NCBI RefSeq assembly: GCF_001639745.1
Contig: NZ_LTAX01000006.1
Coordinates: 62,001 to 126,000 of the forward strand
Reading direction: 5' to 3'
From: Marinomonas gallaica
GTDB lineage: Bacteria; Pseudomonadota; Gammaproteobacteria; Pseudomonadales; Marinomonadaceae
DNA length: 64,000 nt
The notes beneath the pieces were generated by a model that saw only the letters and a program-made list of their open reading frames with translations, was not told the DNA's origin and ran no database searches. The stretch's first letter is position 1, and each line of letters opens with the position of its first letter. Shown here piece after piece: positions 32,557-41,589 of the stretch. A program made the position numbers and the translations under genes.

Positions 32557-34149
32557 ATGCAGGTTTTTCGGTATATTTTTCGCGCGGACTTGCGTCGTCT
32601 AATTTTACTATTAACGATAGGGTGTGTTCTGGTCACCTTTGGTAATAGTTATCAGGCTATTTATAACGTTCAGCGCAAACTGCTTATCGATAATACGCTA
32701 GAAGCGAATCAACGCTATGCTGCAAAAGTAGCCGAATCGGCAGAAATGCTACTAACGTCTGCTCAAGACTCAGTGGCCTTTAGTGCAGAGTTGCTAGCGG
32801 GTAATTTTCATTTCTCGGGCAAGCCTGAGGAAGAAATATACCGTCTTGTAGAGCAATCCGAAGTCTTTAACTCAGCCATTATTGTTAATAATGAAGCGGA
32901 AGTCGTTGCGACCTACCCAGAGGGGATTCTTCAGAAAGGTTTTGTGTTGCCTGAGAATACACGCCAGTCCTATTACGAACGTAAACCCCTCATTACAAAC
33001 CCCTTCCATTCAGTTAGTGGCAATACGCTGATTAGTATCTCTCACCCTATTTGGGGTGAACATGGTCATTATTTAGGCTATATATCTGGCACGATCTATC
33101 TTAATAAAAATGGTTCGTTATCTCGCTTAATGAAAGATCACTTTTTCACGGATCAAACCTATCTCTATGTTGTCGATCAATTTGGTGAATTATTGTTTCA
33201 TGTCGATCCAAATCGAATTGGCGAAAATGTCTCGCAACTGCCTCTAATTAAGCAAGCGTTGGGGAGTGCGGAAGGCAGTCAAGAAACCATCAACTCTTTA
33301 GGTATCGAGATGGTAGCTGGATATGCATCCGTTCCTTCTGCAAACTGGGGCGTTGTCGTCCAGCGCCCTAAAGATAAAGTAATGAAGTCTCTTAATGACC
33401 AAATGCTGAACGTATTATGGGCGAGTTTACCGATTGCGCTTCTTACGTTTATTGTTATTTGGGTGCTGGCTTACCTAATTTCGAAACCACTTCGCCAGTT
33501 AGCGCGCAGTGCTGCGAATGTAAACGATGTAGACATGCAACGGCAGATTGTCTCGGTACGTTCTTGGTACTTTGAGGCATCCCAGCTGAAAATAGCGGTT
33601 CTAAATGCTATTGGATTACTGAATGATAAGATCCATAAGCTCGATGTTGACAGTCATACAGACCCACTGACGCAGCTCCATAACCGCCGAGGTATGCAGC
33701 GCCTATTAGATGACTTTGAAGCAAAGCATCTACAGTTTTCAGTATTAGCTTTGGATATTGACCACTTTAAGTTAGTGAATGATTGCTACGGGCATGACAC
33801 TGGAGACTTGGTTATCCAAGAGTTGGCAAAGACAATGCAAAACTTCATCGAAGACAGCGATATGGTATGTCGAGTAGGAGGTGAAGAGTTCTTGATTTTC
33901 TTACCGAATACAAGCGGTGAGAGTGCTGTAAGTATCGCTGAATCGTTGTGTGAACATGTAGCCAATACTGTCATGCCTAAGGTAAAGCGCATTACGGTTT
34001 CGATTGGTGTTGGCTGCGTAGAGAATGACATCGATATGGCTGATATTGACATGGCGATTAAACAAGCGGATACCGCTCTATACGATGCCAAAAACGCTGG
34101 ACGTAACCGTGTGAAGTCTATGTTAAATTCTCAGAGACATAAGTCGTAG
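32557..34149 (+). CDS. Membrane diguanylate cyclase with Cache-type sensor (GGDEF)
   Basis: Predicted c-di-GMP synthase of 530 residues. One membrane helix at ~14-35, a large periplasmic Cache-like sensor (~36-285), a second helix (~287-310), a short HAMP-like linker, and a GGDEF domain from ~365 with DPLTQLHNRRGM, the active-site variant VGGEEFLIFLPNT and DTALYDAKNAGRNRV. No RxxD inhibitory site is seen before GGEEF (the residues are EDSD), so product inhibition through that site is unlikely. The 153-bp gap upstream holds no other gene. The ligand is unknown. Confidence 0.92.
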   Translation: MQVFRYIFRADLRRLILLLTIGCVLVTFGNSYQAIYNVQRKLLIDNTLEANQRYAAKVAESAEMLLTSAQDSVAFSAELLAGNFHFSGKPEEEIYRLVEQSEVFNSAIIVNNEAEVVATYPEGILQKGFVLPENTRQSYYERKPLITNPFHSVSGNTLISISHPIWGEHGHYLGYISGTIYLNKNGSLSRLMKDHFFTDQTYLYVVDQFGELLFHVDPNRIGENVSQLPLIKQALGSAEGSQETINSLGIEMVAGYASVPSANWGVVVQRPKDKVMKSLNDQMLNVLWASLPIALLTFIVIWVLAYLISKPLRQLARSAANVNDVDMQRQIVSVRSWYFEASQLKIAVLNAIGLLNDKIHKLDVDSHTDPLTQLHNRRGMQRLLDDFEAKHLQFSVLALDIDHFKLVNDCYGHDTGDLVIQELAKTMQNFIEDSDMVCRVGGEEFLIFLPNTSGESAVSIAESLCEHVANTVMPKVKRITVSIGVGCVENDIDMADIDMAIKQADTALYDAKNAGRNRVKSMLNSQRHKS

Positions 34150-34184
34150 AGCATGGTTGATCTGCACATTCAGCTATGTCGCTT

Positions 34185-34973
34185 TTAATTGTAATGACGT
34201 GGCGCAGCGCGTCTGGGGATGTGTATCAAATGTAAGCCGTATTGCTTTGCTTGGGCGACGGCTAGAGTGCTGGGTGAGGCAAGGTGACCTAGGCTGGCAA
34301 CTTGGCCTCGTACTGCTTTTAGAATTAATTCAGTACTGCAGCGACTGCTCATTAAAATATGGCAGCCTTTTAAGTTACTGGACGTGCTGAGCGCTTTTCC
34401 GATGAGCTTATCTAGTGCATTGTGGCGCCCGATATCTTCCGCAAAGTATAAAAACGTGCCTTGCGGGTCCATTAGCATGGCTCCGTGAATCGCGCCTGAA
34501 ATCCCGCCCACAAGCTGATGGTTTGAGAACTGCTCTTTTGCGGTATTCCACTGCTCGTCAGTTAATGTGGGGGCAGGGCTGAGAGGCGCTAAACATGGAA
34601 AGCTTTGTTCTATGGCTTCGATGCCACACAAACCACAGCCACTAGCGCCTTTGCGTTGACGCATAATGCTTGATGAGCGGTGCTGCGCTCGTCCTGTCAG
34701 TTTCAGGTTGGCCGTTATGTGGGTGGGTACACCTTCTTGTTGACCGCTATCTGTTTCGATGTCGATGTCTAAGATTTCATTGGTATGTTCGATTAAACCT
34801 TCTGAATGCGCAAAACCAATGACAAAGGCTTCAATATCGACGGGCGTTATTAAGATGACGGCATAATTTAGGTCATTGACGCTGATGGCAATCGGTACTT
34901 CTTCGACTAAATCTATTTGATGTTGACCTAGTTCATTCGTGTAATGTAATTGCTGTGTACCACTTTTGTTCAT
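34185..34973 (-). CDS. fdhD: Formate dehydrogenase accessory sulfurtransferase FdhD
   Basis: Transfers sulfur from IscS to the molybdenum cofactor of formate dehydrogenase. The 262-residue protein contains the diagnostic Cys motif SGCGLCGIEAI, the FVIGFAHSEGLI start region and the AEDIGRHNALDKLIGKAL motif. It is convergent with the GGDEF gene (35 bp apart). No formate dehydrogenase is in the window. Confidence 0.95.
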   Translation of the reverse strand: MNKSGTQQLHYTNELGQHQIDLVEEVPIAISVNDLNYAVILITPVDIEAFVIGFAHSEGLIEHTNEILDIDIETDSGQQEGVPTHITANLKLTGRAQHRSSSIMRQRKGASGCGLCGIEAIEQSFPCLAPLSPAPTLTDEQWNTAKEQFSNHQLVGGISGAIHGAMLMDPQGTFLYFAEDIGRHNALDKLIGKALSTSSNLKGCHILMSSRCSTELILKAVRGQVASLGHLASPSTLAVAQAKQYGLHLIHIPRRAAPRHYN

Positions 34974-35369
34974 AATGCCTTCAATGCCTTAAACCGATGG
35001 AAACGACCTGTGCCCAATTTAACGTAAATAAACAGGTTATGACATGTCTGTTTCAGACAGTCAGCTGACTTTTGTTGCATAAATGATGATGTTATATCGT
35101 GATTTTTCTAGCCTTACTCCGTTCTTATGGTCTGCTGTAGAAGAAGATTGAGGTAAGGAGGCGCCTATTTAACTTACTGACTGTGTATCAAGATACTGTA
35201 ATAGATAGGTTTTCGTAAGATTGTATTACGCCAGAGACTGTCATTTTTTTTTAGACTCAGGCAAGATGTCACAGACCTTTAACAACTACTGATAGAATGC
35301 CTGTATTTTTAGGCATTTTATATATTAAGACGGCAGCAGAGAGCTGCCACGGAAAGAAGTTTACTCTCT
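34974..35369. other. Intergenic region between fdhD and the M23 peptidase gene
   Basis: No ORF of note. It carries the promoters of both flanking genes, a terminator-like hairpin (35296-35320) and a short hairpin GGCAGC-AGAGA-GCTGCC (35332-35348) just before the peptidase ribosome site. No tRNA was found. Confidence 0.5.
35296..35320 (+). terminator. Terminator-like hairpin before the M23 peptidase gene
   Basis: Arms AATGCCT (35296-35302) and AGGCATT (35311-35317) around GTATTTTT, followed by T residues. It lies 50 bp before the peptidase ATG, so it would end a short upstream transcript or act as an attenuator. Confidence 0.4.
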
Positions 35370-36746
35370 ATGGTTCAACCGAAAAGGAAACCCCGCTGGC
35401 TGCCAAGTGGCCCTCGCTTATGGGCACTGGTCTTGGTATCAGTCTTTGTCTTGCTTTTGATGATTTATGAGGCCATGGTCGAGGATGACCAACGCGCTGA
35501 AAATTATGATGCCTTACCTAATAGTCGCATCTCGTTAGCGCCGATAAAAACACAAACGCCGAATGCTCCGCCGCCGCCATCCTTAGATTCTTTGGCTCCG
35601 CCTGAGTCTATTGGTGTACGTCAGAATGAAGATCAGACCGTTGTAGATCAAGTGACTCAGTCACTTCCTAAACCGCGTCTTGTAGAACATATAATCAAGT
35701 CTGGAGACACGCTAGAAGGGATTTTTCAGCGCTATGGATTTACCATTGGTACGCTTTACGATGTTTTAGAAGCGGATCAAGAATATTTGGTATTAGAGCC
35801 CCTTCAAGTAGGGGACCGCTTACGGTTTCAGACAAATGATCAAGATCAGTTAGTTCGAATCTCCCGTCGTATCGACCCGAGCCGAACCATTGCTTATGTA
35901 AAACATGAAAATGGTGGCTTTGTTTACAAGGAAGAGCGCAAGCCAATCACTTGGAGTCAGTTTGCCAAGCATGGCAATGTTGAAGGTACGTTTTATGTGT
36001 CCGCTAAACGTGCCGGCCTCTCTGATGCTAACATTATGATCATCAGTGATTTGCTCAAAAATCGCTTAGATTTTCGTCGAGATATTCGTGCAGGTGATCC
36101 GTTTGATGTGGTGCTGAAGCAAGGTGACGTTGACGGTGAAGAAGTTGGTAGTGAGCAGGTTGAAGCCGTTCGTATCAAGGTTCGTGGTCAATATTATCAA
36201 GCCTTCTTAAATAGCTCTGACGGACGTTTTTATGATGAAGAGGGCAATAGTCTAACGTCAGCCTTACGACGTTGGCCAACAGCAGTGAAGTACCGGATCA
36301 GCTCTGGCTTTAACCCGAATCGTAAGCATCCAGTAACAGGGCGCGCGTCGCCTCATAATGGTACTGATTTAGCGACACCAAGTGGTACTAAGGTGTTAGC
36401 GACTGGAGATGGCATAGTGACTCGAACAGCAAATCATCGTTATGCGGGTCGTTATATCGACATAGACAATATCGGTAAATACAGCACGCGTTTTTTACAT
36501 TTGAGTAAGATATTAGTGCGTAAAGGGCAACGTGTTAAGCGCGGACAAGTCATCGCTTTATCTGGCTCGACAGGGCGAGTTACTGGACCACATTTACATT
36601 ATGAACTGCATGTAAATAAACGCCCGGTTAACCCAATGCGGGCTAAAATCCCAACGATGCAAGCTATTCCAAAAGATGAGCGAGCGGAGTTCAATAAAGC
36701 AATCGCTTCTTGGACAGAGATGATGGACGCGAAAGATCTTTTGTAG
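35370..36746 (+). CDS. M23-family peptidoglycan endopeptidase (MepM-like)
   Basis: Predicted periplasmic, membrane-anchored enzyme that cuts peptide cross-links in peptidoglycan. The 458-residue protein has a membrane helix (~13-33), a proline-rich linker, an OapA/LysM-like region (~105-160, VEHIIKSGDTLEGIFQRYGF), a central domain, and the C-terminal LytM/M23 domain. Zinc ligands are visible in ASPHNGTDLATP (HxxxD) and GPHLHYELHV (HxH). Closest by layout to MepM/YebA. A strong bidirectional terminator follows. Confidence 0.92.
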   Translation: MVQPKRKPRWLPSGPRLWALVLVSVFVLLLMIYEAMVEDDQRAENYDALPNSRISLAPIKTQTPNAPPPPSLDSLAPPESIGVRQNEDQTVVDQVTQSLPKPRLVEHIIKSGDTLEGIFQRYGFTIGTLYDVLEADQEYLVLEPLQVGDRLRFQTNDQDQLVRISRRIDPSRTIAYVKHENGGFVYKEERKPITWSQFAKHGNVEGTFYVSAKRAGLSDANIMIISDLLKNRLDFRRDIRAGDPFDVVLKQGDVDGEEVGSEQVEAVRIKVRGQYYQAFLNSSDGRFYDEEGNSLTSALRRWPTAVKYRISSGFNPNRKHPVTGRASPHNGTDLATPSGTKVLATGDGIVTRTANHRYAGRYIDIDNIGKYSTRFLHLSKILVRKGQRVKRGQVIALSGSTGRVTGPHLHYELHVNKRPVNPMRAKIPTMQAIPKDERAEFNKAIASWTEMMDAKDLL

Positions 36747-36762
36747 TAACAGCTTTAGAATC

Positions 36763-36798
36763 AAAAAAAACCGGCTTCGAAATGAAGCCGGTTTTTTT
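36763..36798. terminator. Bidirectional intrinsic terminator
   Basis: Arms AACCGGCTTC (36769-36778) and GAAGCCGGTT (36784-36793) around GAAAT, with a run of A before and T after. Serves the convergent M23 peptidase and rsgA genes. Confidence 0.9.
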
Positions 36799-36831
36799 AT
36801 GGTAAGCAGCCACAGTGAATCTGAGTTTACT

Positions 36832-37797
36832 TTAGTCCGCTAGGCTATGCTTTCTAGCTCGGGCGTCAGAGTGAGCATGACGCTGAGTTTTCTGCTTAGT
36901 CGTTACTTCATCTGTGTAGGAGAACGTGGCGCGCTTATAAGCCTTTACTCGATACTCTTCTAAGTTGCCTTGCTCGACCGCTTGCAATATCGCGCAGCCA
37001 GGCTCATTCGTATGAGTGCAATCATTAAAGCGGCACTTCTCAGCGATCTTAGCTACCAGTTCAAAATCAGACTCTGCACTCATTGCCGCATTGGCTTGCA
37101 ATTCACGTAGTGCTGGCGAGTCAAGTAATACCGCACCATTCGGCAGTCTGAAGAGCGATTCTTGCGGCTCAGAAAACTGAGTTTCAGGCTCATCAAGATC
37201 AACTAGGCTTCGGACTAGACGTGATTTACCTGCGCCAGGCGCGCCTAAAATCGCAATCGTTTTACCTGGCTTGAAAAAACCTTTCAGAGCGTCTAATGGC
37301 TCTGCTGATTTTGTATTGACGGTTTCAATCATGAGAAGTGGATTCAATCGTTGAACCAGGTCGCGCTTTTCATCAACAGAGTCACACAAATCTGCTTTGG
37401 TAAGTACCACAATGGCATCTGCTTCGGCATCATGAACTAAGTCGTAATAGCGCTTAATTAAATCCAAATTAAACGTGTCGTCTAAGGCACTGACGATTAA
37501 TACAGTGTCGACGTTAGAGGCGATTAAATGTTCGCCTTGATTGAACAGGGCGCTGCGGTCGAGCTTGCGAACAAAGTGGTTTTCCTTGTTTACAACAACC
37601 CAGTCACCAATGGTCATTTCTGGTTGGTGTGATTGTTTGGTCAAGGTAAGCAGTCCACATTCGGACAGCAATTTGTATTGCGAGGGTTCCACTTGGCAAA
37701 CACGTGCAATGTTATGTGTTTCAAGGTCATCCAATGACAATTGCTGTTGGAAGTAGGTTTGCCATCCTAGATCAAACATTGAGATCGATGCATCCAT
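36832..37797 (-). CDS. rsgA: Ribosome small-subunit-dependent GTPase RsgA
   Basis: Circularly permuted GTPase that assists late 30S maturation. From the ATG at 37797 it has 321 residues; GGAG lies 8 bases upstream, and a longer start at 37833 lacks this support. Visible features are the OB-fold N-domain, the permuted order G4 (LTKADLCD) then G1 (ILGAPGAGKSRLVRSLV) and G3 (DSPAL), and the zinc finger CRFNDCTHTNEPGC. The tail KTQRHAHSDARARKH is basic. It sits alone between a terminator and a divergent gene. Confidence 0.93.
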   Translation of the reverse strand: MDASISMFDLGWQTYFQQQLSLDDLETHNIARVCQVEPSQYKLLSECGLLTLTKQSHQPEMTIGDWVVVNKENHFVRKLDRSALFNQGEHLIASNVDTVLIVSALDDTFNLDLIKRYYDLVHDAEADAIVVLTKADLCDSVDEKRDLVQRLNPLLMIETVNTKSAEPLDALKGFFKPGKTIAILGAPGAGKSRLVRSLVDLDEPETQFSEPQESLFRLPNGAVLLDSPALRELQANAAMSAESDFELVAKIAEKCRFNDCTHTNEPGCAILQAVEQGNLEEYRVKAYKRATFSYTDEVTTKQKTQRHAHSDARARKHSLAD

Positions 37798-38130
37798 TAA
37801 GATAACTCCAGGCGCAAAAGCACCAACGTACAAAATAAAGAAAAGCCACTAGAATGCAAAAAGTCGCTTTTCCCGTGAGCAATTGGCTATGGTTATAGAT
37901 AGTGCAGTAACAAACAGCCAACAAATTCGAGATTAGCACAGTGTTTGACCAGTACAAATGTATTTTTAGTGTTTTTAACGCTTTCTAAGTGTGCAATCTC
38001 AAGGATAAAAATGGGCATATCTTCTGCATAGATTTACCTATTAAGGCGTAACCGTTAATGTAACTTAAGGGAGCATCAAAAAAAGCGTGATAAACAAGCA
38101 TTTAGGTTTATGTGGGTAGGGAGAATAAAT
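37798..38130. other. Divergent promoter region, rsgA / phosphatase-kinase gene
   Basis: About 330 bp without a gene, moderately A/T-rich. It holds the start signals of rsgA (CTCC complement at 37806-37809) and AGGGAGA before the ATG at 38131. I see no strong palindrome, RNA gene or convincing promoter pair. Confidence 0.4.
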
Positions 38131-39792
38131 ATGTTGTTACAAACAAATGTCTATTTGTTGTTGGCGCTCGGTTTTGTCGTGTTAAGTGCTACGACAGCAG
38201 ATTTGTACTTTCGTAGCGCATGGGTATGGGCAGCGTTGTCGTTTTTTGTCGTAAGCTTAGCGTACATTTTGAACAAGCCAACGATATTTCGAAAGCGTGC
38301 AAACGGTACGATACCTATGGCCATACGATGGACATTATGGCCATTTTTGTGGGCAACACAGTTATACAATGCTATTGCTCGAAGCCAAGATAAAGTGCCT
38401 GCGATTCAAGAAATTGAGCCTGGTCTATTCCTCGCCCGTCGCTTATTTCCTTCCGATATTCACTTTTTAAAAAGTAATGATATTTGCGCGGTGCTTGACG
38501 TAACAGCGGAATTCGATTCATTGAATTGGACGTTATTAGGGGAAGACATTGATTATTTAAATGTGCCCATTCTTGATCACTCAGTCCCTACTGAAATTCA
38601 GGTAAAGCGAGCGCTTAACTGGATTCATACGCACCGAAAGGACGGCCGCAGTGTGGTTGTGCATTGTGCATTAGGTCGAGGTCGCTCCGTTTTCATGTTA
38701 GTGGCTTATTTATTAAGTCAACATCCCGATAAAACCCCAGCGGCTATCATTAAACACATTAAAGGCATCCGTCCAAGTGCTCATTTGAACAAACGCCAAC
38801 TCCATGTCATTACTAAGATGCACCACCAGAAGCAGCTAGTGGTTCGTAACAGTGCTTGGTTGATTGCCAATCCTGTTGCTGGTACGCGTCAATGGCAGGA
38901 GAGTAAAGATCAAATTCTCGAACTTCTTTCTCCGTACTATGACCTAACCATTCGAACCACTTCAAAAGAGCACAACGGCAGTTACTGGGCACAGAAAGCC
39001 GTAGTGAATAAACCTGATTTAGTCATCGCTTGTGGCGGAGATGGCACTGTGGCCGAAGTCGCGCAAGAATTGGTGAATACTCCTGTAAAGCTCGGGATCA
39101 TTCCATTGGGTACCGCTAATGCGCTTAGTTACGCGTTATGTGGTGTTGGGGTCAAATTAAACCCAGTTAATACAGCTTGCTTAGCGATAATTGAAGGCAT
39201 TGAAAGCCGAATTGATACGGCTCGTTGTAACGACGAGGTGATGCTCATGCTGTGTGGGGTTGGTTTCGAGCAACAAATGATTGAAAAAGCCGACCGAGAA
39301 AAAAAGAACAGCAGCGGGCAGTTTGCGTATCTGCAAGGCCTGTCTGAAGCGGTGGGAGATAATAAAAGTACAAAATATCAGCTACAGTTGGATGATCAAC
39401 CAGTGATAACGGTGGATACCCCCAGTTTGACCATTGCCAATGCCGCGCCGATTACTACTTTACTAGCACAAGGTCGTGGTGCGCCTGATATTACCGATGG
39501 TGTCATGGACTTAACATGGCTATCACCAGATCGACCACAGATACTCAACTTGTTAGAGTTGGTAGGGCATGGATTGACCAGTCGACTGGAAGATCACGAT
39601 TACGAAGGAATTCATCATGATACGGCTTATCGAGTGGTGTTGACGTCTGACGAAACGATTTCATATGTATTAGACGGTGAAAATCGAGAGGCGGATGAGC
39701 TTCACGTTGAAATGATTCCTAAATCATTATCTGTGATGGTCCCAGTTAAGTTGGATAAAGCTAGAAACAAAATAGAAGACCGCCAAGAGTAG
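38131..39792 (+). CDS. Dual-specificity phosphatase / diacylglycerol kinase-like fusion protein
   Basis: A 553-residue two-enzyme protein. Two membrane helices at the N-terminus (~3-45) anchor it. A DSP/PTP-like phosphatase (~90-230) has the CX5R signature VVHCALGRGRSVFM. A DAGK catalytic domain (~240-550) has the nucleotide motif VIACGGDGTVAEVAQEL and LGIIPLGTANAL, ending with the DAGK accessory fold (VLDGENREA). AGGGAGA lies before the ATG at 38131; the longer start at 38110 has none. The fusion suggests turnover of a phosphorylated lipid, possibly a phosphatidylglycerophosphate or sphingoid-like substrate, but the substrate is unknown. The stop lies inside a hairpin shared with the convergent gene. 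Confidence 0.88.
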   Translation: MLLQTNVYLLLALGFVVLSATTADLYFRSAWVWAALSFFVVSLAYILNKPTIFRKRANGTIPMAIRWTLWPFLWATQLYNAIARSQDKVPAIQEIEPGLFLARRLFPSDIHFLKSNDICAVLDVTAEFDSLNWTLLGEDIDYLNVPILDHSVPTEIQVKRALNWIHTHRKDGRSVVVHCALGRGRSVFMLVAYLLSQHPDKTPAAIIKHIKGIRPSAHLNKRQLHVITKMHHQKQLVVRNSAWLIANPVAGTRQWQESKDQILELLSPYYDLTIRTTSKEHNGSYWAQKAVVNKPDLVIACGGDGTVAEVAQELVNTPVKLGIIPLGTANALSYALCGVGVKLNPVNTACLAIIEGIESRIDTARCNDEVMLMLCGVGFEQQMIEKADREKKNSSGQFAYLQGLSEAVGDNKSTKYQLQLDDQPVITVDTPSLTIANAAPITTLLAQGRGAPDITDGVMDLTWLSPDRPQILNLLELVGHGLTSRLEDHDYEGIHHDTAYRVVLTSDETISYVLDGENREADELHVEMIPKSLSVMVPVKLDKARNKIEDRQE

Positions 39793-39801
39793 CGGTCTTC
39801 T
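39774..39801. terminator. Hairpin at the convergent ends of two genes
   Basis: Perfect 10-bp arms AGAAGACCGC (39774-39783) and GCGGTCTTCT (39792-39801) overlap the stop of the phosphatase-kinase gene. Only a broken T-run (TAGATCGTTTTA) follows, so efficiency is uncertain. It may serve both genes. Confidence 0.6.
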
Positions 39802-39809
39802 AGATCGTT

Positions 39810-40556
39810 TTATTGCGGGATGCGAATTTTCAGGCTGCCAACAATTTTACCGTTATTATCAACGGTTGGAGCATCGAACTCTAGCTCATATATACTGCGA
39901 TTTGGACCAAATGTACCGATCAATTTATCATTAATAATAATCTGATAAGTCTCCGTAAAGGTCATATTTAAAGGCTCAGATGTTGAGTTTTCCATTAGGA
40001 AATTTTCCTTTAAACGAACCACCCTGGATTCTCCTCGAATCCAGTTGCCAACAAGAGGCTGGGCATTGAATGAAGTCGGTTCTGTTACTTCAAGATTAGA
40101 CAAGTGAACTTGCAGTAAATCACCTTTACTTGGTGACTCACGGCGTTGTTCAACACGTTTATCAAGCTCGACAATCTGACTAGTCAGATTATTCGTATAA
40201 GACGATAGCTCAGCGACTTTACTTTTTAGCATCGCTACATCATCCGTTGAAGGAATAGAAAGGCTTGTTTCATTCAATGGATGACCAAGACGCGTTTCCA
40301 GTTCTTGGATGTTTTGCATGGCTAATGTCTGTAATGACTTATATTTGGCCAGCAATTCCTCTTTTGATAACTGGGTCGTCTCAAGTGCTTTCGTGACAAC
40401 CGGCTCGGTTACATCTTCTGCATCGTTAACGTTTTGCGAACTGTCAATGGTATCCGGTTCGCTAGGTAATGAGGCAGAGGAGGTGGGTTTTGTCGGTAAG
40501 GAACACGCGGCTAACAAAAGCGGAAGAAGTACAAAACCTGTACGTAAGATCCTCAT
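39810..40556 (-). CDS. Predicted lipoprotein with coiled-coil region
   Basis: A 248-residue protein with signal peptide MRILRTGFVLLPLLLAACSL; the LAAC lipobox puts the lipidated Cys at ~18. A Ser/Thr/acidic linker, then a heptad-like helical stretch (~60-135, LLAKYKSLQTLAMQNIQELE, VAMLKSKVAELSSYTNNL), then a beta-rich C-terminal domain (~150-248). I do not recognise the family. The transcript direction follows hisA, 140 bp upstream, with a hairpin between them. Confidence 0.75.
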   Translation of the reverse strand: MRILRTGFVLLPLLLAACSLPTKPTSSASLPSEPDTIDSSQNVNDAEDVTEPVVTKALETTQLSKEELLAKYKSLQTLAMQNIQELETRLGHPLNETSLSIPSTDDVAMLKSKVAELSSYTNNLTSQIVELDKRVEQRRESPSKGDLLQVHLSNLEVTEPTSFNAQPLVGNWIRGESRVVRLKENFLMENSTSEPLNMTFTETYQIIINDKLIGTFGPNRSIYELEFDAPTVDNNGKIVGSLKIRIPQ

Positions 40557-40650
40557 GGTTGAAATGATTCCTAGTGATGAAAATGGGGATAGTTATAGTT
40601 AACAAGTATGCGGTAATGGGGGAGTGATGTCGAGTGACGAGAGGCCTAAC

Positions 40651-40682
40651 AAGTCGAGGTAAGCGTAAAGTTTCCTCGACTT
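40651..40682. terminator. Hairpin between hisA and the lipoprotein gene
   Basis: Perfect 9-bp arms AAGTCGAGG (40651-40659) and CCTCGACTT (40674-40682), 14-nt loop. It follows hisA in its direction, but the T-run on that side is missing, so termination is uncertain. Confidence 0.4.
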
Positions 40683-40695
40683 TTGCGAAGATGGC

Positions 40696-41460
40696 TTATT
40701 GTTGCGAATTCCACTGGATGCAATCGTCCAGTGTAATGCCTTTTCCACCAAATATATCCAATGCGCTACCAATGGTGAGATCGACTTCACCCTTCGATAA
40801 TGCATGTACACGTTTGAGGTCTTCAAGAGAGCGTGCGCCGCCAGCGTAGGTGACGTCAATAGGGCAGCCTTGACCGAGTAGTGTGACGAGATCTTCGTCA
40901 ATACCAGCTTGAAGCCCTTCGACGTCTGCTGCATGAATCAGGAACTCATCACAGTGATTCGCTAATTCAATAAGGTTTTCAAGGTTCACTTCCGTTGAAG
41001 TAATGGTCTGCCAGCGATCCGTGGCGATAAACCAACTGTTATCAACACGACGACAACTTAAATCTAGAACCAAGCGTTCAGTCCCTGTTTCACGTTTGAT
41101 TTGATCTAAACGATCCCATGAGAATTCCCCATCTTCAAATAGGTAAGATGTCACGATCACATGAGACGCACCAGCTTTGAGATACTCCGCCGCGTTTCGT
41201 ACAGTAACACCGCCGCCATACTGTAAACCATTAGGGTAGGCGCGTAAGGCGCTTAGCGCTTCTAGCTTATTCAGTTTGTCTTTACCCAGCGCAATCACAT
41301 GACCACCTTTAATTTGGTGTTCACGATAAAGATTAGCGTAATACGCGGCATCGTATTCGCTAATAAAGTTCTCTTTAGCGCCAGTATCATTCAAGCTACC
41401 GCCTACAATTTGTTTCACTTTGCCTTGGTGTAGGTCGATACACGGACGGAATAGTGTCAC
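40696..41460 (-). CDS. hisA: Phosphoribosylformimino-AICAR-P isomerase, eukaryote-type (HIS6-like HisA)
   Basis: Predicted histidine-biosynthesis isomerase (ProFAR to PRFAR), TIM barrel of 254 residues. The sequence follows the yeast HIS6 pattern rather than that of ordinary bacterial HisA: FRPCIDLHQGKVKQIVGG at the start, LVLDLSCR, DEFLIHAADVEGL, VTYAGGARSLEDLKRV and GEVDLTIGSALDIFGG. It starts with GTG and has GGAG 6 bases upstream. No other his genes are nearby, so it is outside a his operon. Either it is the only HisA of this strain, acquired in place of the usual one, or a second copy with another role. Confidence 0.88.
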   Translation of the reverse strand: MTLFRPCIDLHQGKVKQIVGGSLNDTGAKENFISEYDAAYYANLYREHQIKGGHVIALGKDKLNKLEALSALRAYPNGLQYGGGVTVRNAAEYLKAGASHVIVTSYLFEDGEFSWDRLDQIKRETGTERLVLDLSCRRVDNSWFIATDRWQTITSTEVNLENLIELANHCDEFLIHAADVEGLQAGIDEDLVTLLGQGCPIDVTYAGGARSLEDLKRVHALSKGEVDLTIGSALDIFGGKGITLDDCIQWNSQQ

Positions 41461-41589
41461 TGATGACTCCAGTTTTTAATCAAAAGGGGGCTGATTGTAA
41501 CGAACTTGTCAAAAGATGCGAAGTAGCAATATGCAATCGACATGTCCTGTTACAATTGTTGCGAATGATTAACCAGCACGAGTCAATGT

